Shown one piece after another: positions 38,601-44,600 of a stretch of DNA of 64,000 bases (position 1 is its first letter; the number at the start of each line of letters is the position of its first letter). The stretch is from Gonatopus flavifemur (lineage: Eukaryota; Arthropoda; Insecta; Hymenoptera; Dryinidae). A program made the translations under genes and the position numbers. The stretch lies in assembly GCA_018340375.1 (NCBI GenBank), contig JAFFJZ010000001.1:11674001-11738000 (forward strand), written 5' to 3'. The notes under the pieces were generated by a model. The model was given only the letters and a program-made list of their open reading frames with translations, was not told the DNA's origin and made no database searches.

Positions 38601-41600
38601 TCTGCGTCACATGCAGTTGATCCGCGAGTTCTTGTTGAGTTTGAGTATCATCAGGGCCGGCGTCAGGGCAGGGTGATCAGGGCGGCAAACTTAGGGGGGT
38701 GGCAGGGTCTAAGACAGATTTTTTATTCTGTTCTTGAATTGATCTCACACTTTTTAGCACAAACCATTTTCACTAGGTCGATCATTATTCATTTGATAGG
38801 ACATGCATTACGACATGATAGTTTATTGGAAACAATATTGGAAAGGGAAATGAATGGTAAAACTTGTAAAGGTAGACCTAGATTAAGTTATATGAAACAA
38901 ATTATACAAGACAAGAGCTGTCGTAGATATGTAGAAATCAAATGTTTGGCGGGTAATAGACAGGATTGGAGGATTTCATCAAACCAGTTATGAGACTGAT
39001 TACTTCATGATGATGATGATTATTCGTAGGGAGAAGCAAGGAAAGTTCAACCCTTTTATAGGGATGGGCACTTTTGTACTCCCGGAATACTTTTACTGGG
39101 AGTACTTTTTTTTGACCTCATATGAAGGCATAAAGACATTTTACACAAGAAAAAAAGTACTTCCAATAAAAGTATTCCGGGAGTACAAAAGTGCCCATCC
39201 CTGCCCTTTTATTAGTTCAATCAGGGTGTTTGAATCTGGAATTTTGTCGTTTGTTTTATTGGTTCTTCTTTTCCATAACCGGTAGACACCGTGGCTCAAT
39301 AAAACGTGAATTGGAATAAAATGGGAGAAAATATTTTTCTATTAAAGATTGTTTCCATAATACAAATTACAAGGGGGCATTTGCATGATTATTTTCCCTT
39401 GGCTCTTCATTGTAGGCAATTCTCATCAACGTGTATGTTATATCATGGTTCAGTTCAAGTTAGGCCTATAGTTAGGATTTCAGTAGAAAAATTTCAAAAT
39501 TCCATCAATGTTTTTTCAACTCATTCCAGTTTGAGCTTCGAAGCAGAAAACATTTTATCACTTAGTTTGCGAGATATTTGAAGTTGCATTCAACATGATA
39601 TCCCACACAACACTTCAGTTGAGAGTTCATAATGAATCAATTTGGAACTATGACAATTGGAAATAAATGCATTAAAAACTCTTTCTGAACTGTGGTATTG
39701 TGTGGTTTATGTTTTTCTATGATATATTTCAAATATAACTATGAATATGTCAGTAACTAAACAGTAAAATGTTTTCTGCTTTGAGCCTCAGAATAGAAAT
39801 ATTTAGTAGAGCAATTTACGAACTTCTAACCTTCAAACAGTAATATCGGTCTCACATACTGTTAGACCGGGGTTTACGGTTGACGTGATTTTGAGAGGTC
39901 ACACCGTTTAAGGGTCAAAACAGAACGTTTTTAGAACTTCTTATGAATTGATTAGTTCAAAAAAATTTTGAGACAATTCCATTCGAGTTCTCGAAAAAAA
40001 AATGCTTTGGGTGGTTGGGAAATTCATTGTCTTCATCCTTATTATTTCCAATGAGCACCAACTGAAAATTACACGAAGTGTCAAAATTAAATTTCACAAT
40101 AATTAAAATCATTATTTCAAAGCGATCATCCGCCACATGAAGGGAAAGTTAACGAGTGAATTCCAAATTTTGATATTCTTAAGAAAACTACGAGCATTTT
40201 TTTATATCACGATTACTTTCGTTCTGTCTATTTTTTCGTTGGTATTCAAATTGTACTCCGTCAAAAAACTCGTGACTCGAGTATCCTTTTCTTTTCTCTG
40301 TTACTGCAGATGAAAATGGGATTCGACATTGTTGATGAGATGCTCACTTCAATTCATTCGATCGTTTGTTTGATGGCATCAGGAGCAACCCTACAAACAA
40401 TGATTAACGGCATTTTAATGGGCCGCTGATGGCCCTGCAATGTCAGTAAAGAGCCGTCATTGGTCCTTTGAAATACCAGCAGTCGTGTTTGCTGGGAAGG
40501 TTGAGAATTTTACTTGTCGAGTGCAGTTTCTGACGTATAATATATAGCCTGTATAATACATGTATTATACGTATAGAAGGTAATCGCTAGTAATTTCTAG
40601 TGGATTTTCTGATGGACCAATCATATTGGGTTTCTATGGTCGCCATTATGAGGTATTAAACTTGTATTGTCCTGAAAGGTCTTTGACTTGTGTTGGTAAG
40701 TACGTGTGAGGTTAGTTCAATTGTGTTACCGCTTGGTACCTTTTTTTTTCTTGGTCGGTCAAGTACTCCCCGATGCAGGGGCGGCGGGACTTGCTCTCAC
40801 CCGGGGCGGCGGATCCCCTGGCGCCGACCCTGAGTATCACCTTCATCCAATAAGGCTTGTAATTCTTCGTCTGCTAACTGTTTCGGTGGTTTCTCACGCT
40901 CTTCGTTTCTCACATCGAAATCACCACTTTTAAATTTTTGGAACCACTGGAAACACTTTTTTTACCAAGGCCAGGTTCACCGTAAGCTTCGACAAGAATT
41001 CGATTTGATTCTGCAGCAGTTTTCTTCAAATGATAACAAAAAACCAATGCTGTCCGCAGATTGTAGTTCGTAGGCACAGAACTCTGCATGTTTAACCTTT
41101 AGCTGCCACACTGGGGTCAGACTGACCCCAACATGATTCAATCTTGTACTACCATCCAGAAATTCGATAATTCGAACTCTCCGCGCGATCTGGTGCCACT
41201 TTAAAATTTCTTCACTTCACTCCACCCTAGCGTGACATGCTTGTCCATGTTTCATATAATTCTCCTTCATGATACAGTGATGATGTTATTTAGAAGCGAA
41301 AATGTACCCATCGATCGATGAAAACAAGCGATGCATGAGTGCTGCAAAAATAATTTTTTTCACAAATTCGGAATGAATTTTTCTTCAGGGGAATTATTTG
41401 ATTGAAAATGGGGATAGTTTCAGTACTCTCTAAAATTTTTCCAAGACATATGTACGCATAGCGTGACTTTGGTGTACGTTTACAGTTGGGGTCATAATCG
41501 ACCCCAGGGTGGCAGCTATGTCACACTGGCGAAGTGTGGCAGCTAAGGGTTGAGGTTATAAAATAATTACGGGTGTACAGAACTTCTATTGTTTTGTGTT

Positions 41601-44600
41601 GAAAATCTTCATCGGCTGGTAGGGGAAGATGATGGTGGTGAAGAAGTGGTCTTAGGGTCCCTAAACTGATGGCTAGTGCCATTAATAGGGAAATTCCGAT
41701 TTTATACTTTTGTACCTGGTAGACGCGATATTTGAAACAAATTCTACTTGATTATCCTACAAATGTTTCCCTTCCTAAAATATATATTTGCCATCGAATA
41801 TCAGTTGAGATCATGATTGAGGTCTCAAATTATACCTTAGGTCAGTTTTAGATGTTATACACACAGCACTTCCGAATACTTCTTCAACTACCTTGAATAG
41901 TTATGTTTTTCTAGTATGTATGTATTTTATATGTATATTTCAGTTGAAGAACGTTTAGATCAGGTCTGAACGATCATTACCCAAGGGCTTAGAACAGCCT
42001 CGACCTAGGAAACATGATTGCAAGTCCCGAGAAAAAAAGATTAGATCTAATGAGATCCAAGTAGATCTCATCAGATCTCAATTTTGGCGAAAATCTCTAC
42101 AAATCTGTTCATATCTACTTACATTTAGAAATCTGAACTTGGGCACCAATCTTAGAAGTTATCTGATATCCACTCACTCTCAAAGATTCAAATTTTGCAA
42201 GGAATCCAAAAAAATATAGGAAAATTCAAAAAGTTTTCTGGAAATAACTGTGGATCTGCGTAGATCCTTTTTTGCTAAAATTTAGATCTGAAGACATCTA
42301 CATATATCTCAAGAGATCTACCTAAATCCCAGTACCCCAGTAGAAATTTGACAGGTAATTCCCTATTAAAAGCATGGCCCTCGTAAGGCTGCAGTAGGGA
42401 ACTCCTAATTAAGGAAAACTTTTAATTACCTCATCAGATCATGACATGGCATCCTGTTTAGGAACTTACCACAATGTAACGTAAGGTTGTTGACAGGTCC
42501 CAGTCGGATTTTCCCTTTCAGTAACTCAGGCATGGTATTCCTATCAGAACCTGATCAGGATTACCTTGACTCATCCGTATCTGAATCGTGAGGTAACTGT
42601 CAAGATATCTTGATCAAGACCTGATCAGGATTGCCTTGGCTCATCCGTATTTCAATCATGTGACAACCGGCAAGACAGCCGAATCAGGACCTGATCAATT
42701 CAGAACGATGAATGTATCAAATTATTTAGAATTTTCACAGGACTCAATAGAAATTTACCTGTCTTTTTTAAATGTTCAACTGAGGTCTATTTGGATCATC
42801 AGTAGAATTTCTTCTGTTGGGGGAGTTTCAAAAAATTTTATGAAGAGTGAATTCCAGGATGTTAGAATATAGCTTAGATGAGGTCGTGATTGGGAATTCC
42901 GCTACCACCCGGATCAGGTCCTGATTGAGAATTCAATTACTACCCTGATCAGATCCTGATTGAGAAACGTTTGGTTTTCCTGATCAGTACCTTGTCTTTT
43001 CCCTGCGTTACATTTTCGTCAGGGCCTTATCAGATACTCAAGTCAGGCCCTGAACAGGAATCAGGCATGCCTGATCTGGACCTGATGTTTTCCATATCAA
43101 AATTTCTACTAGGGTAGATCTAATCTTTCTTTCTTGGTGCCTTTCAGGAACCATCAGCAGTCCATTGATACGCCAATAATCATCCGAGGAGAAAAAGTTT
43201 CAAAATTATATATAATTCACATAAAATTCAATACAGTTTATGCATGAGTTGTGTGTAATTCATATACAAATATAAGTAAATTACATGAAATTCTGAAAAT
43301 TTTTCCACTCGAGATGATTCTTTCAATTTTTTCAAAAAGTGTTGAATAATAAATGTCTAAAGCTTGACCAAAATCTGTGTTTGAACATTAGTTGTATTAG
43401 TTGTTGTTAGATCATTCAATACACAGTCGTACCTTGAAATATTTTTTGCCAAATTTAATGTGCGCAGAGAAAAATGGACTATACAAATCAGATCAATCAG
43501 ATTTGGTTTGAGTCTTTAATATTAGTCTCTAATGAGTAATAAAATCATTTCAAAGTCATCACAAAGACCTTGACATTGGAGGAAATAATTCAGATGCTGG
43601 ACGATGTCTAAAACTCTTCGAAGACATCCTCCAAACCTAAGAAGAGTTCTAAGAATCTAAAAGATAACAGTGATATCTAAAATTGTTCCGTGATTCAAAA
43701 AAATTAATAGTAATTTGAATCTAATTTTAGATCTCATGGATTGGATCTCCTTGGATATGAAAAATGGAAAAATCAATGCTTCCTCGGGTCAAATTAGATA
43801 TATACTGAGATCCACATAAATCTAATTAATTCATTTCAAAAACGTTTTATGCTTAGAAATCATCTAAAAATGAAGAAAACAGGAAGCTGAGACATGTATA
43901 AATTTGGATTATTTCATGTTAATTCTTTCTCTCGTTGATCCACGTAGATCCAGGAAATTCAATCATATCCCATTAAATTTCATTACATTCACGGAGATCT
44001 GAATTATTTTTCCTGATTGAACCAGAAAGAACTTGTGTAAAAGATATCACGAGGCACGAACTGTTCATTGAGGTTATTGTTTTATTTCATGATGTTTTAA
44101 TTCGATACATTTTTATGGCACCACAGGCCAATGAAGTGGTTCACTGTATGCACAGGATATTCTCGATTGCCTTTACAAGGGCAGAACTATCATCTGATTC
44201 TGAAGCGAAAACCGACAGATAGAGAACCCAATATGAAGTTTTATTTCTAATTATTTCATTTTATGAGTTGAATGTAAGTTTTATTTTGATTATATTTTCT
44301 TTTTTATTCACATTTTCATGCCACTTCATCATCTTGGTCGAATCCATCCATTGAATCTATATGAATCTCATTAAGAGTACCACACAACGTTTTTTTGTTT
44401 TTTGTTTTTTAGTGGATTCAATGAGTTCAGTTGAATTCACATTTGTGTGAATCTTAGCAGACGTTATTAGGAGTCTGTAAAGTTTGAAGACACTGTTTTC
44501 ATAAAGAAATGCATGAATGAATGAATGAAATTCTTTAATTTACAGGCAGATCAAATCTGTTACGCAGTACTCTGCGTATTCTCTTATTTGGCGGCTGGGT

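Larger units (their letters stand above)
38652..40832. mobile_element. hAT-type element, 8-bp duplication, non-autonomous
   Basis: The ends CAGGGCCGGCGTCAGGGC and the complement of CAGGGTCGGCGCCAGGGG form inverted repeats. The flanks AGTATCAT (38644-38651) and AGTATCAC (40833-40840) are an 8-bp target duplication within mariner coding sequence. No hAT transposase is seen in its 2181 bp. It holds a retroposon fragment and smaller fold-backs. Confidence 0.85.
37677..41089 (-). pseudogene. Interrupted mariner transposase
   Basis: The start is recognisable on the - strand at 41089 ([20 protein letters not shown]), and the C-terminus ends NSNGDYFE and TAG at 37677. The middle (38014-38391) reads [20 protein letters not shown] and the second catalytic Asp in FLHDDAPSH. 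It is split by three insertions and has additional frameshifts. It belongs to the same subfamily as the intact copy but is clearly dead. Confidence 0.9.
37600..41719 (-). mobile_element. Mauritiana-type mariner interrupted by three elements
   Basis: The left end CCAAGTGTAGAAGTATGAAA and the right end ATACTTTTGTACCTGG match the ends of the intact mariner at 17845-19130. Removing a MITE (37799-38062), a hAT (38652-40832) and a fold-back (about 41096-41549) leaves roughly the standard mariner length. TA follows the right end; the left TA is eroded. Confidence 0.9.
37296..44545 (+). other. MADD intron, 7.2 kb
   Basis: Contains a multiply interrupted mariner (37600-41719) and a GATCT fold-back with its own insertion (42026-43139). 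The remainder, 41720-42025 and 43140-44545, is AT-rich with no gene. Positions 43460-43990 hold scattered GATCT and AAATCAGATC words, perhaps an old copy of the GATCT element. Confidence 0.75.

Noticed and set aside
38460..38993. 177-codon + strand frame
   Set aside because: It is a chimera: antisense mariner, then hAT end, then a retroposon tail. Only the last 65 or so codons are meaningful.
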